Assembly (NCBI RefSeq): GCF_014203895.1
Contig: NZ_JACHJY010000001.1
Location: 310,001-374,000 of the forward strand
From: Streptomyces nymphaeiformis
GTDB lineage: Bacteria; Actinomycetota; Actinomycetes; Streptomycetales; Streptomycetaceae
Length of the DNA stretch: 64,000 nt
Direction: 5' to 3'
Translations under genes and position numbers: made by a program
Shown: piece by piece, positions 8,696 through 17,813 of the stretch
Layout of the letters: each line of letters opens with the position of its first letter
Numbering within the stretch: the stretch's first letter is position 1
Notes under the pieces: generated by a model
Seen by the model: only the letters and a program-made list of their open reading frames with translations
What the model was told of the DNA's origin: nothing
The model's database searches: none

Positions 8696-10797
8696 CGGGA
8701 CACCCCCCGCTCCGCCCTGGCCACGCTCGCGCGTACGGCCGCCGCCACCCGCTCCGCGGTGATGCCGTGCCGCCCGTACAGCGCCTGGTACGGGGCGGAG
8801 GCGCCGAACTCGTCGATGCCGACGGCCTCTCCGGCGTCGCCGGTCAGGGCGTGCCAGCCGAGGGTCGAGCCGGCCTCCACCGAGACCCTGGCGCGGACCT
8901 CCGGCGGCAGCACGGCGTCGCGGTACCGGGGGCTCTGCTCGGCGAACCACTCCAGGCACGGCAGCGACACGACCCGCGTGGGCAGACCGTCCCGTTCGAG
9001 CAGGCGGCGGGCCTCCAGGGCGATGTGGACCTCGCTGCCGGTGGCCAGCACGATCGCCTCCGGGGCGCCGCCCGCCGCCTCGGCGAGCACGTAGCCGCCG
9101 CGGGCGACCGCGTCGGGACCCGGGTCGGGCAGGACCGGGACGTTCTGCCGGGTCAGGCAGAGCCCCGCGGGCCGGTCGGCGCGCTCCAGGACCGCCCGCC
9201 AGGCGGCGGCGGTCTCGTGGGCGTCGGCGGGGCGGACCACGTCGAGGCCGGGGATGCCGCGCAGCGACCACAGGTGCTCCACCGGCTGGTGCGTCGGCCC
9301 GTCCTCGCCGAGGCCGATCGAGTCGTGCGTCCAGACGAAGGTGACGGGCAGCCTCATCATCGCGGCCAGGCGCACGGCGGGCCGCATGTAGTCGGAGAAG
9401 ACCAGGAAGGTGCCGCCGTAGGGGCGGGTGCCGCCGTGCAGGGCGATGCCGTTGAGCACGGCGCCCATGCCGTGCTCGCGGATGCCGAAGTGGAGGGTGC
9501 GGCCGTGGCGGTGGCCGGGGAACGCGGCCGTCGCGAACTCCTCGGGGACGAAGGACGGTTCGCCCTTCATCGTGGTGTTGTTGCTCTCCGCGAGGTCCGC
9601 CGAGCCGCCCCACAGTTCGGGCAGGACCCCGGCGAGCGCGGACAGGACCTCGCCCGAGGCCTTGCGGGTGGCCATCTCGCCGCCCGCCGGGAAGTCCGGC
9701 ACCGCGTCCGCCCACCCGTCGGGCAGCCGCCGGGCGTCGATCCGGTCGAACAGCTCCGCCCGCTCGGGCAGTTCGGTGCGCCAGTCCTCGTACCGCTTGT
9801 CCCACTCCCGGCGGGCGGCCCGGCCCCGCTCGGCGACGCGGCGGGCGTGCGCGAGGACCTCGTCGGGCACCTGGAAGGAGGCCTCCGGGTCGAGCCCCAT
9901 CGCCGCCTTCGCGGCCGCCGCCTCGGTCGCGCCGAGCGCCGAGCCGTGGATCTTGCCGGTGTTCTGCTTGGTGGGGGAGGGCCAGCCGATGACCGTGCGC
10001 AGCGCCACGATCGACGGGCGGCCGGTCTCCTCGCGGGCGGCGGCCAGCGCGGCGTACAGCGCCGGCACGTCCTCCAGGTACGCGCCGGTCGCGGTCCAGT
10101 CGACCCGCTGGACGTGCCAGCCGTACGCCGCGTACCGGGCGAGGACGTCCTCGGAGACCGCGATGGAGGTGTCGTCCTCGATGGAGATCCGGTTGTCGTC
10201 GTACAGCACGACGAGGTTCCCGAGCCGCTGGTGCCCGGCGAGCGAGCTGACCTCGTGGCTGATGCCCTCCTCCAGGTCGCCGTCGGACGCGAACACCCAG
10301 ACGGTGTGGTCGAAGACGGAGTCGCCGGGGGCCGTGTCCGGGTCGAAGAGACCGCGCTCGCGGCGGGCGGCCATCGCCATGCCGACGGCGTTGCCGAGCC
10401 CTTGCCCGAGCGGTCCCGTGGTGGTCTCCACGCCGGGGGTGTGCCCGTGCTCGGGGTGGGCCGGGGTGAGCGAGCCCTCGGTGCGCAGCGCCTTGAGGTC
10501 GTCGAGCCCGAGGCCGTAACCGGAGAGGTAGAGCTGGGTGTAGAGGGTCAGGCTGGAGTGACCGCAGGACAGCACGAAGCGGTCGCGCCCGGCCCAGGCG
10601 GGGTCCGCCGGGTCGTGCCGGAGGAGACGCTGGAAGAGGAGGTACGCCGCCGGGGCCAGGCTCATGGCCGTGCCGGGGTGGCCGTGTCCGGCCCGCTCCA
10701 CCGCGTCGACGGCGAGCGCGCGCGCCACGTCCACGGCCCGCCGGTCGAGCGCGGTCCACTCGAGGGGAGGGGTGCTGGTGCTCGGCTGGGTGTTCAC
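8692..10797 (-). CDS. tkt: Transketolase
   Basis: Thiamine-diphosphate enzyme of 701 residues, full length for transketolase. It makes erythrose-4-phosphate from fructose-6-phosphate and so feeds DAHP synthase. Visible: ERAGHGHPGTAMSLAP at the N-terminus with catalytic His residues, GPLGQGLGNAVGMA, the ThDP motif FASDGDLEEGISHE followed by YDDNRIS, the pyrimidine domain FGIREHGMGAVLNGIALHGG, WTHDSIGLGEDGPTHQPVEH, and a C-terminal domain with LATGSEVHIALEA. GTG start at 10797, with AGGAG 13 nt upstream, a rather long spacing. Transketolase inside a phenazine operon points to dedicated precursor supply. It overlaps aroA by 4 nt and follows aroK after 57 nt. Confidence 0.93.
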   Translation of the reverse strand: MNTQPSTSTPPLEWTALDRRAVDVARALAVDAVERAGHGHPGTAMSLAPAAYLLFQRLLRHDPADPAWAGRDRFVLSCGHSSLTLYTQLYLSGYGLGLDDLKALRTEGSLTPAHPEHGHTPGVETTTGPLGQGLGNAVGMAMAARRERGLFDPDTAPGDSVFDHTVWVFASDGDLEEGISHEVSSLAGHQRLGNLVVLYDDNRISIEDDTSIAVSEDVLARYAAYGWHVQRVDWTATGAYLEDVPALYAALAAAREETGRPSIVALRTVIGWPSPTKQNTGKIHGSALGATEAAAAKAAMGLDPEASFQVPDEVLAHARRVAERGRAARREWDKRYEDWRTELPERAELFDRIDARRLPDGWADAVPDFPAGGEMATRKASGEVLSALAGVLPELWGGSADLAESNNTTMKGEPSFVPEEFATAAFPGHRHGRTLHFGIREHGMGAVLNGIALHGGTRPYGGTFLVFSDYMRPAVRLAAMMRLPVTFVWTHDSIGLGEDGPTHQPVEHLWSLRGIPGLDVVRPADAHETAAAWRAVLERADRPAGLCLTRQNVPVLPDPGPDAVARGGYVLAEAAGGAPEAIVLATGSEVHIALEARRLLERDGLPTRVVSLPCLEWFAEQSPRYRDAVLPPEVRARVSVEAGSTLGWHALTGDAGEAVGIDEFGASAPYQALYGRHGITAERVAAAVRASVARAERGVSR

Positions 10798-10854
10798 CGG
10801 ATGGTCAGTGCTCCTTGATGGGGGAGTGGGGAGGGGGAGCGGGGCGGCACCTGG

Positions 10855-11367
10855 TCACGCCGGCAGCGCGGCCAGCGCGTCGGCCAGCCGTTCCGCCGTC
10901 GCGGCCGCCGAGTCCGTGTCGGCGGGTACGGTCAGCCGGGCGAGCCGGCGGTAGACGGGGCCGCGCACCCGGAACAGTTCCCTGAGCCGGGTCTCCGGGT
11001 CCCCGGTGAGCAGCGGTCTGTCGTCGGCGCCGCCGATCCTGGCCAGTGCCGTCTCCAGGGCGACCTGGAGGTGGACGACCCGGTGGCCGGCCAGGAGCCG
11101 CCGGGTCGCGGGGTCCAGGACGGCGCCGCCGCCGAGGGCGAGCACCCCGTCGTGCCCGTCGAGCGCGGCCCGCACCGCCTCCCGCTCCAGCGTCCTGAAG
11201 TGCGCCTCGCCGTGCCGCCGTACGAGAACGGGCACGGGCATGCCGCAGGCCGCCTCGACGTCGTGGTCGGTGTCCCGGAAGCCCACCCCGAGGCGCGCGG
11301 CGAGCAGCGTCCCGACGGTGGTCTTGCCGGAGCCGGGGGCGCCGATCAGGACGGCTGCGGCTCGCAC
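10855..11367 (-). CDS. aroK: Shikimate kinase
   Basis: Phosphorylates shikimate at O3 with ATP. 170 residues, the normal size. P-loop [10 protein letters not shown] at about residues 8-17, the shikimate-binding region FRDTDHDVE with the Asp-Thr-Asp run, LGGGAVL (Gly-rich substrate loop), and the lid arginine region DDRPLLTG. GTG start at 11367 overlaps the 3' end of phzE by 22 bp. It supplies the substrate for the aroA product two genes downstream. Confidence 0.9.
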   Translation of the reverse strand: MRAAAVLIGAPGSGKTTVGTLLAARLGVGFRDTDHDVEAACGMPVPVLVRRHGEAHFRTLEREAVRAALDGHDGVLALGGGAVLDPATRRLLAGHRVVHLQVALETALARIGGADDRPLLTGDPETRLRELFRVRGPVYRRLARLTVPADTDSAAATAERLADALAALPA

Positions 11368-13259
11368 GAGCGCACCACCCCGGTCAGCAGGTCGCCGACG
11401 ATCCGTACGCCGTCCTCGGTGAGCACCGACTCGGCGTGGAACTGGATCGACGCGAAGCCGCGGCCGCGCAGCGCGTGCACCTCGCCGGTCTCCGTGTCCC
11501 GGCTGACCTCGATGACGCCGAGCTCCGGGTGCGTGGCCTTGTCCTCGTCGCTGCGGGCGGCGAACGTGTTGTAGAAGCCGACCCGCCGGCGTTCGCCGAA
11601 CAGCTCGATCTCCTTCGCCACCCCCTGGTTGGGCACGTCCCGGCGGGCCAGGTCGAGGCCGAGCAGGGTCGAGAGGACCTGGTGGCTGAGGCAGACCGCG
11701 AGGAACGGCCGCCGCTCGTCGAGGAGTTGGGAGACGGCCGCCCGCAGGTGCGCGATCTTGGCGTTGCCGGTCTCGCGCGGGTCGCCGGGGCCCGGGCCCA
11801 TGACGACCAGGTCGTAGTCGTCGAAGTCGTACGGCTCGTCGAACCGCCGTACGGTCACCTCGGGCCCCATCGCGGAGAGGAGCTGGCCGATCATCGACGT
11901 GAAGGTGTCCTCGGCGTCGACGATCAGGACCCGGCGCCCGGCGAGCTCGGCCACAGGATGGGACCGCTCGCAGGTCTCCCGCAGCCAGAAGCCGGCGATG
12001 TCGTCGTTGCGCCGCTCCAGGGCCGCACGCACCTGGGCGTGTCCGGCGAACCGGCCGGTGCCGCCGGCGCCGAGCGCGGCGAGCAGCCCGGCGGCCTTGG
12101 CCCGGGTCTCGGCGACCTCGCTCATCGGGTCGGAGTGGCGGACCAGGGTCGCGCCGACGCCGAGGCGCACCCGGCCCTCGGCGCTGATGTCGGTGGTGCG
12201 GATGAGGATGGCGGAGTCCATGGTGCGGCCGCCGTCCTCGTCCCGGCCGATGAGGGCCATGACGCCGCTGTAGTAGCCGCGGCCCTCCGGCTCGTACCGG
12301 TTGATCACCTTGCAGGCGCTCTCCAGCGGGCTGCCGGTGACGGTCGGCGCGAACATCGTCTCGCGGAGGACGTCCCGCACGTCGCGGTCGGTCCGCCCCT
12401 CGATGAAGTACTCGGTGTGCGCGAGCCGCGCCATCTCCTTGAGGTACGGGCCGACGACCCGTCCGCCGCCCGCGCAGATCCGGGCCATCATCTTGAGCTC
12501 TTCGTCCACGACCATGTACAGCTCGTCGGCCTCCTTGCGGTCGGCCAGGAAGGCCATCACGCCGGGCAGGTCGGGGCCGGCGGCCGGGTACCGGTAGGTG
12601 CCGCTGATCGGGTTCATCACGGCGGTGCCGCCGTGCAGGCTGACGTGCCGCTCGGGGCTCGCGCCGACGAACGTGCGGCCCCCGGTGTGGACGAGGAACG
12701 TCCAGTACGCGCCCGACTCCTGCTCCAGGAGGCGGCGGAAGAACGACAGGGCGCTGCGCGGCGAGTAGTCGGTGATGTCCGCGACGAACTCGCGCTTGAT
12801 GACGAAGTTCGCGCCCTCGCCCCGGCCGATCTCCCGGTCGATGACGTCCCGCACGATGGCGGCGTAGCTCTCGTCGTCGACGTCGAAGTGGCCGCCGGAC
12901 AGGGCGGTCGGCTCGTCCGGCAGCCGGCGCAGCGCCTCGGCGAGCGGCAGCGTGCCCTGCTCGGCGACGGTCATGGTGAGCAGCGGTTCGCCGTCGTCGG
13001 TGGCCACGTAGCCGCGCTCGGAGACCTGCCGGTACGGGACGACGGCGAGGACCTCGTGGCGGGCGCCGCCGCCGGGGGCGGGGGCGTCGGGGAGGGCGAT
13101 CCCGGCGAGCGTGTCCACGGCGGACACCTCCCCGACCAGGACGTCGAGGACGTCCGGGCCGGTCGTCTCCGGGCGGTACAGCAGGGCGTACGCCGACGAG
13201 GGCGATGCGAGCACCCGGCCCAGCAGGTCCTGCGCCACGGGGTCTCCCTTCGGGGTCAT
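11346..13259 (-). CDS. phzE: Phenazine biosynthesis PhzE, 2-amino-2-desoxyisochorismate synthase
   Basis: Converts chorismate and glutamine-derived ammonia to 2-amino-2-desoxyisochorismate, the committed phenazine step. 637 residues as one chain. N-terminal chorismate-binding MST domain: [61 protein letters not shown]-terminal class I glutaminase: [23 protein letters not shown] with the nucleophilic Cys, and [14 protein letters not shown] with the catalytic His. The PISGT version and the fused domain order (synthase then glutaminase) fit PhzE rather than TrpE or PabB. Its ATG overlaps the phzD stop (ATGA). Confidence 0.95.
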   Translation of the reverse strand: MTPKGDPVAQDLLGRVLASPSSAYALLYRPETTGPDVLDVLVGEVSAVDTLAGIALPDAPAPGGGARHEVLAVVPYRQVSERGYVATDDGEPLLTMTVAEQGTLPLAEALRRLPDEPTALSGGHFDVDDESYAAIVRDVIDREIGRGEGANFVIKREFVADITDYSPRSALSFFRRLLEQESGAYWTFLVHTGGRTFVGASPERHVSLHGGTAVMNPISGTYRYPAAGPDLPGVMAFLADRKEADELYMVVDEELKMMARICAGGGRVVGPYLKEMARLAHTEYFIEGRTDRDVRDVLRETMFAPTVTGSPLESACKVINRYEPEGRGYYSGVMALIGRDEDGGRTMDSAILIRTTDISAEGRVRLGVGATLVRHSDPMSEVAETRAKAAGLLAALGAGGTGRFAGHAQVRAALERRNDDIAGFWLRETCERSHPVAELAGRRVLIVDAEDTFTSMIGQLLSAMGPEVTVRRFDEPYDFDDYDLVVMGPGPGDPRETGNAKIAHLRAAVSQLLDERRPFLAVCLSHQVLSTLLGLDLARRDVPNQGVAKEIELFGERRRVGFYNTFAARSDEDKATHPELGVIEVSRDTETGEVHALRGRGFASIQFHAESVLTEDGVRIVGDLLTGVVRSCEPQPS

Positions 13260-13915
13260 CGGCCGGCTCCGCCGGCCGTGGTCAGCTCGGTGAGCAGCGA
13301 CTTGGTGGTGGTGACCACCGCGCAGCGCTCCGCCGCGTAGTCGAGGGCGAGCCGGTGGTACTTCTCCGAGAAGTCGGCGACGGCGTCGGCGACCAGGAAC
13401 GGCCGGATGTCGTTGGTGAAGGCCTCGACGGCCGACATCAGCACCCCGACGTGCGCGTACACACCGCAGACGATCAGCTGGTCGCGGCCGTGGAAGCGCA
13501 TCCGCTCCAGCAGGTCCGACTTGAAGAAGGCGCTGTAGCGCCACTTGGTGAACGTCCAGTCGCCCGGGGCGGGGGCGAGCTCGTCGACCACCCGGCGGTC
13601 CTCGGGGGACACCTTCATGCCGGGGCCCCAGAAGTCCTTGAGCAGGCCGCGCTCCTGGTCGGTCATGCCGCCGGGCTGCGCGGTGTACGCCACGGGGACG
13701 CCGAGCGCGGCGCACTGCTCGCGCAGCAGCGCGGCGTTGCGCACCAGCTCGCTGCCGGGCGAGCGGTCCGCGGGGAACGGCCGCAGGAAGTAGCGCTGCA
13801 TGTCGTGGACGAGCAGCACCGCCCGGTCGGGGTCGACCGTCCACTCCGCGGTGTTGGCGGGAAGATCGCCCTCGGAAGGCATCGGATACGGGTCGATGGG
13901 CGGGATTCCCCCCAT
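13256..13915 (-). CDS. phzD: Phenazine biosynthesis PhzD, isochorismatase-type hydrolase
   Basis: Hydrolyses the enolpyruvyl ether of 2-amino-2-desoxyisochorismate to give trans-2,3-dihydro-3-hydroxyanthranilate (DHHA) plus pyruvate. 219 residues. Isochorismatase fold with [10 protein letters not shown] (catalytic Asp), [10 protein letters not shown] (catalytic Lys), and [14 protein letters not shown], where PhzD-type enzymes have Gly in place of the cysteine of related amidohydrolases. ATG at 13915 has AAAGGA a few nt upstream. It sits between phzC (53-nt gap) and phzE (4-nt overlap). Confidence 0.95.
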   Translation of the reverse strand: MGGIPPIDPYPMPSEGDLPANTAEWTVDPDRAVLLVHDMQRYFLRPFPADRSPGSELVRNAALLREQCAALGVPVAYTAQPGGMTDQERGLLKDFWGPGMKVSPEDRRVVDELAPAPGDWTFTKWRYSAFFKSDLLERMRFHGRDQLIVCGVYAHVGVLMSAVEAFTNDIRPFLVADAVADFSEKYHRLALDYAAERCAVVTTTKSLLTELTTAGGAGR

Positions 13916-13968
13916 GGCTTTCCTTTCGCTGTACGGCGGGTGAGGTCCGGGTCTCGCGGAGGCGGGCG

Positions 13969-15141
13969 TCAGCCGAGCCAGGCCGAGGCCACGGAGACGG
14001 CCTGCCGCGGGTTCAGGCGCGGGTCGCAGAAGCTCGTGTACTTCTCGCCGACCTCGTGCATCCGGTCGTGGTCGGCGACGCACTCGGTGACCTCGTCGGG
14101 CGTGGTCTCCAGGTGGATGCCGCCGGCGACGCCGCCCGCCGCGGTGACCGCGCGGTGGAACTCCACGACCTCCCGCACGACCGTCTTCACCAGCCGGGTC
14201 TTGAGCCCCTCGGGGCCGGTGACGGTGTTGCCGTGCATCGGGTCGGTCAGCCAGATCACCGGGTGTCCGGCGGCGCGCACCGCGGAGACGAGCGCGGGGA
14301 GCCGCTCGCCGACGGTGTCCGCGCCCATGCGGGCGATCAGGGTGAGGCGTCCGGGCGTCCGCTCCGGGTCGAGCCTCTCGCACAGCGCGAGCAGCGTGTC
14401 GGCCGTCATGGCCGGACCGACCTTGCAGGCCACCGGGTTGGCGACGGCGGCGAGCAGCGCCACGTGCGCGCCGTCCACCTGGCGGGTCCGCTCGCCGATC
14501 CACGGCCAGTGCGTGGAGGTGAGCAGCAGCCGGCCGTCGGGCTGGGTGCGGAGCATCGGCAGCTCGTAGTCGAGGAGCAGCGCCTCGTGGCTGGTCCACA
14601 CCGGGGTCTCGGGCCGCGTGCGCCGGGCGCCGTCGCCCCAGCCGAGGAACTCCATGACGTCGCGCGAGGAGCGGTAGCCGGTCAGCAGGCGGGCGGGGTC
14701 GGGCCGGCGGAGCTCCGGGTCGGGCTCGGGGGCGTTGACCATGTGGCCCCGGTAGACGGGGAGTTCCACGCCGCCGACCGTCTCCGTGGGGTTGGAGCGC
14801 GGCTTGCCGTACTGGCCGGCCAGCCGGCCGACCCGCAGGACCGGCTTGTGCGAGGTCATCTTCATGATGCCGGCGAGGACTTCGAGGAGCCCCGCCTTGC
14901 GGGCGACATCGCCCTGGTTGCACTCGGCCCAGTCCTCGGCGCAGTCGCCGGACTGGATGATCTGGACCCGGCCGGCGGCGGCCTCGGCGAGCCGCGCGCG
15001 CAGCGCGTCGGTCTCGGCGGCGTCGACGAGCGGGGGCGCGGAGGCGAGTTCCTCCCTCACTCGGGCGAGTTCCGGGTGGTCCTCCCAGGACGGCTGCTGA
15101 ACCGCGGGCAACGAGCGGAGGAATGCGTGGACATTGTTCAC
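13969..15141 (-). CDS. phzC: Class II DAHP synthase, PhzC
   Basis: Condenses PEP and erythrose-4-phosphate to 3-deoxy-D-arabino-heptulosonate-7-phosphate, first step of the shikimate pathway. 390 residues, type II (plant-like), shorter than the feedback-regulated housekeeping form. Motifs: [59 protein letters not shown] [14 protein letters not shown], and [12 protein letters not shown] start at 15141 with GGGAGG 6 nt upstream. It is the first gene of the leftward operon, reading from the bidirectional promoter. A dedicated enzyme of this kind usually escapes aromatic amino acid feedback; that is inferred, not visible. Confidence 0.93.
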   Translation of the reverse strand: MNNVHAFLRSLPAVQQPSWEDHPELARVREELASAPPLVDAAETDALRARLAEAAAGRVQIIQSGDCAEDWAECNQGDVARKAGLLEVLAGIMKMTSHKPVLRVGRLAGQYGKPRSNPTETVGGVELPVYRGHMVNAPEPDPELRRPDPARLLTGYRSSRDVMEFLGWGDGARRTRPETPVWTSHEALLLDYELPMLRTQPDGRLLLTSTHWPWIGERTRQVDGAHVALLAAVANPVACKVGPAMTADTLLALCERLDPERTPGRLTLIARMGADTVGERLPALVSAVRAAGHPVIWLTDPMHGNTVTGPEGLKTRLVKTVVREVVEFHRAVTAAGGVAGGIHLETTPDEVTECVADHDRMHEVGEKYTSFCDPRLNPRQAVSVASAWLG

Positions 15142-15397
15142 CTGATACCTCCCAGGGTGAATTGATGCGCCGCGTTCGAGGTGGGGGCGGGCAGCGGCTG
15201 CGTACCGACTCTCGCCGACCCCGGGAAGGGTCAAGAAGCCGCACGGGCGGACTCCGTCACGTATTGCCGGCTTCTTGGCCCGACTTAACGGAGTCCCTCC
15301 CGGGGAATTGCGGAAGGCCCTGGTCCGGCAGAGAGTCCAGCAGTGCCGCTCCCGGGCGGCACCGTGGATCAGTCCCCCAGACGTGTGGAGGTCAGTG
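15142..15397. promoter_or_regulatory. Bidirectional phz promoter region with two interleaved inverted repeats
   Basis: This 256-bp gap separates phzC (left) and phzB (right) and must hold both promoters. Two perfect inverted repeats interlock: A CAAGAAGCCG (15232-15241) with A' CGGCTTCTTG (15268-15277), and B GGACTCCGT (15249-15257) with B' ACGGAGTCC (15288-15296), in the order A-B-A'-B'. Arm spacings are 36 and 39 bp. AT-richer stretches (cgtattgcc, cgacttaacgg) lie among the arms and could be -10 elements. Likely operator sites for a cluster regulator; alternatively transcribed hairpins. Confidence 0.55.
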
Positions 15398-15886
15398 ATG
15401 TCCGAGACTGTGCGCCCGCAGGCGTTCCAGGACGATGTGGAGCTCCGGCGGAACAACCGGGCGATCGTCGAGCAGTACATGAACACCCGTGGTGAGGACC
15501 GTCTCAAGCGTCATCTGCTGTTCACCGAGGACGGCAGCGGCGGCCTGTGGACCACGGACACCGGCGAGCCGATCGTCACCCACGGCCGGGACCGGCTCGG
15601 CGAGCACGCGGTGTGGTCGCTGAAGTGCTTCCCGGACTGGGTCTGGACGAACATCGAGATCTACGAGACGCAGGACCCGAACCGTTTCTGGGTGGAGTGC
15701 GACGGCGAGGGGAAGATAATCTTCCCCGGTTATCCCGAGGGTCACTACAAGAACCACTTCATCCATTCCTTCGAGTTCGAGAACGGAAAGATCAAGCAGG
15801 AGCGGGAGTTCATGAACCCCAACCAGCAGCTCCGCGCCCTCGGAATTCCCGTACCCGCCGTGAAGCGCGAGGGAATCCCGACCTGA
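15398..15886 (+). CDS. phzB: Phenazine biosynthesis PhzA/PhzB
   Basis: Small ketosteroid-isomerase/NTF2-fold enzyme that helps condense two molecules of the PhzF product into the tricyclic phenazine scaffold. 162 residues, the standard length. Characteristic stretches: ELRRNNRAIVEQYM, LLFTEDGSGGLWTTDTG, SLKCFPDWVWTNIEIYETQDPN, FWVECDGEGKIIFPGYPEGHYKNHFIH and the closing EREFMNPNQQLRALG. ATG at 15398 has GGAGG 6 nt upstream. As commonly in actinobacteria only a single A/B-type copy is present. First gene of the rightward operon. Confidence 0.95.
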   Translation: MSETVRPQAFQDDVELRRNNRAIVEQYMNTRGEDRLKRHLLFTEDGSGGLWTTDTGEPIVTHGRDRLGEHAVWSLKCFPDWVWTNIEIYETQDPNRFWVECDGEGKIIFPGYPEGHYKNHFIHSFEFENGKIKQEREFMNPNQQLRALGIPVPAVKREGIPT

Positions 15887-15917
15887 GCGCCGGCCGCGAC
15901 ACGGGAACGAGCGCCGC

Positions 15918-16253
15918 ATGAGGGTCGACATCGCCTGGTGGGATCTGGGCGACTCGCCCCAGACCATCGAATCGCTCCGTGACCACCTGCGGGACGGCGC
16001 CGTGAGCCCCTGGGCCGACGTGCCCGGTCTCCGCCTCAAGTTCTGGATGGCCGACCGGGACGGCAACCGCTGGGGCGCGGTCATGGTGTGGGAGGACGAC
16101 CGCCCCGACGTCCGGTCGCTGCCCCCCAACCGCGCGGCGGAGCTGATCGGCTATCCGCCCACGCACCGGACGCGGTTCGACATCGAGGCCACCGTCGAGG
16201 GCCTTCACTCCCTTCCGGCCCTCGGCGGCCTCGGCCCGGCCCTCGCGCCGTAG
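15918..16253 (+). CDS. YdhR-like small alpha/beta-barrel protein
   Basis: 111-residue protein beginning MRVDIAWWDLGDSPQTIESLRDHL and containing VPGLRLKFWMADRDGNRWGAVMVWED and PPNRAAELIGYPPTHR. The pattern of a short strand, helix, then a K-x-W / W-G-A-V strand resembles the YdhR/antibiotic-monooxygenase-like dimeric ferredoxin-fold barrel. It lies between phzB and phzF with short gaps, so it is co-transcribed and probably assists phenazine ring oxidation or another tailoring step. No cofactor-binding motif is visible and the function is not known. Confidence 0.65.
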   Translation: MRVDIAWWDLGDSPQTIESLRDHLRDGAVSPWADVPGLRLKFWMADRDGNRWGAVMVWEDDRPDVRSLPPNRAAELIGYPPTHRTRFDIEATVEGLHSLPALGGLGPALAP

Positions 16254-16295
16254 CCGCGTTCCGCCGCACGACTTCTCCAGGAGAACCGAGAACCC

Positions 16296-17129
16296 ATGCA
16301 CGAGTACATGGTTGTGGACGCCTTCGCCCGCAGGCCGCTCGAAGGCAACCCCGTGGCCGTCTTCTTCGACACCGCCGACCTCACGGGCGAGCGGATGCAG
16401 CAGATCGCCCGCGAGATGAACCTCTCCGAGTGCACGTTCGTGCTCCCGCCCGAGCAGGACGGCGACGCGCGCATCCGGATCTTCACGCCCGTCAACGAGC
16501 TGGCGTTCGCCGGGCATCCGATGCTGGGCACGGCGGTCGCGCTCGGGCTGACCATGAAGAAGGACCGGCTGCGGGTGGAGACCGCCATGGGCGTCATCCC
16601 CATCGAGCTCGACCACGAGGACGACGCCACGGCCGTACGGATGCGGCAGCCGGTGCCCACCTGGGAGCCGTACCGGGAGAGCGCGGAGCTGCTCGCGGCG
16701 CTCGGCGTCGACGCGTCCGTGACCCCGGTCGAGGTCTACCACAACGGCCCGCGCCACGTGTTCGTCGGCCTGGAGAGCGTCGAGGCGCTCTCCGCCCTGC
16801 GCCCCGACCACCGCGCCCTGTCCGCCTTCCCGGACATGGCCGCCAACTGCTTCGCCGGCTCCGGCACGCACTGGCGCACCCGGATGTTCTCGCCGGCGTA
16901 CGGCGTGGTCGAGGACGCGGCGACCGGCTCGGCGGCCGGCCCCCTCGCGATCCACCTCGCCCGGCACGGCCTCGCCGCGTACGGGCAGGACCTGGAGATC
17001 CTCCAGGGGGTCGAGATGGGCCGCCCCTCGCCGATGCGGTCGCACGCCGAGGGCGAGGGCGACCACGTCCGCACGGTGCACGTCGGCGGCCACGGCACCG
17101 TCGTCGCCCGCGGCGTCATCTACGTCTAG
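16296..17129 (+). CDS. phzF: Phenazine biosynthesis isomerase PhzF
   Basis: Isomerises DHHA to the reactive amino ketone that dimerises into phenazine. 277 residues, two pseudo-symmetric DAP-epimerase-like halves. N-terminal VVDAFARRPLEGNPVAVFFDT, catalytic glutamate in REMNLSECTFVL (about residue 46), RIFTPVNELAFAGHPMLGTA, and in the second half MFSPAYGVVEDAATGSAAGPLAIHL. All signature residues are intact, unlike the divergent relative at 4029-4868. ATG at 16296 with CAGGAGAA upstream. Third gene of the rightward run, followed by phzG after 15 nt. Confidence 0.95.
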   Translation: MHEYMVVDAFARRPLEGNPVAVFFDTADLTGERMQQIAREMNLSECTFVLPPEQDGDARIRIFTPVNELAFAGHPMLGTAVALGLTMKKDRLRVETAMGVIPIELDHEDDATAVRMRQPVPTWEPYRESAELLAALGVDASVTPVEVYHNGPRHVFVGLESVEALSALRPDHRALSAFPDMAANCFAGSGTHWRTRMFSPAYGVVEDAATGSAAGPLAIHLARHGLAAYGQDLEILQGVEMGRPSPMRSHAEGEGDHVRTVHVGGHGTVVARGVIYV

Positions 17130-17144
17130 AGAGGCCCCAGTCCA

Positions 17145-17813
17145 GTGAGCACGACCACCACAGGCAACAGCAGCAGGTTCGAATCCCTCAGCGGCGAGAC
17201 GGACCTCGACTTCCCCGAGTACGACGCGTACGACACCGCCGCACCCGAGCCGATGGCGCTGCTGCGGACCTGGCTCGACCGGGCCCGGGAGCACGGCGTG
17301 CGCGAGCCGCAGGCCCTCGCGCTCGCCACCGCCGACGCCCGCGGCCGCGCCTCCACCCGCATCATCGCGATCAGCCGCGTCACCGACCGCGGCCTCGTGT
17401 TCATGAGCCACACCAGCAGCCAGAAGGGCCGCGAGATCGCCGCGACCGGCTGGGCCTCCGGACTGCTCTACTGGCGCGAGACCGCCCAGCAGATCAGCGT
17501 CTCCGGCGAGGTGGAGCAGCTCGGCGACGCCGAGTCCGACGCCCTCTGGTACGGACGCCCCGTCCCGATGCACGCGATGTCGACGGCCGCCCATCAGAGC
17601 GAGACCCTGGACGACGTGGCCGCGCTGCGCGCCGAGGCCACCCGCCTGGAGGAGATCGGCGAGCCGCTGCCGCGCCCCGAGCGGTTCGTCGGTTACGTGC
17701 TCGTGCCCTCCGCCGTGGAGTTCTGGTCGGCCGCCTCCGACCGGCTGCACCGCAGGCTCCGCTACGACCGGCTCGACGACCAGAGCTGGCGCACGAGCCG
17801 GCTGCAGCCGTGA
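17145..17813 (+). CDS. phzG: Phenazine biosynthesis FMN oxidase PhzG
   Basis: Pyridoxamine-5'-phosphate-oxidase-fold FMN enzyme that oxidises the tricyclic intermediate toward phenazine-1-carboxylate or the 1,6-dicarboxylate. 222 residues from the GTG at 17145. Motifs: QALALATADARGRASTRII, RGLVFMSHTSSQKGREI (FMN phosphate contacts), GWASGLLYWRETAQQISVSGEVEQL, and the C-terminal VEFWSAASDRLHRRLRYDR. Its TGA overlaps the GTG of the next gene, indicating coupled translation. Confidence 0.94.
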   Translation: MSTTTTGNSSRFESLSGETDLDFPEYDAYDTAAPEPMALLRTWLDRAREHGVREPQALALATADARGRASTRIIAISRVTDRGLVFMSHTSSQKGREIAATGWASGLLYWRETAQQISVSGEVEQLGDAESDALWYGRPVPMHAMSTAAHQSETLDDVAALRAEATRLEEIGEPLPRPERFVGYVLVPSAVEFWSAASDRLHRRLRYDRLDDQSWRTSRLQP

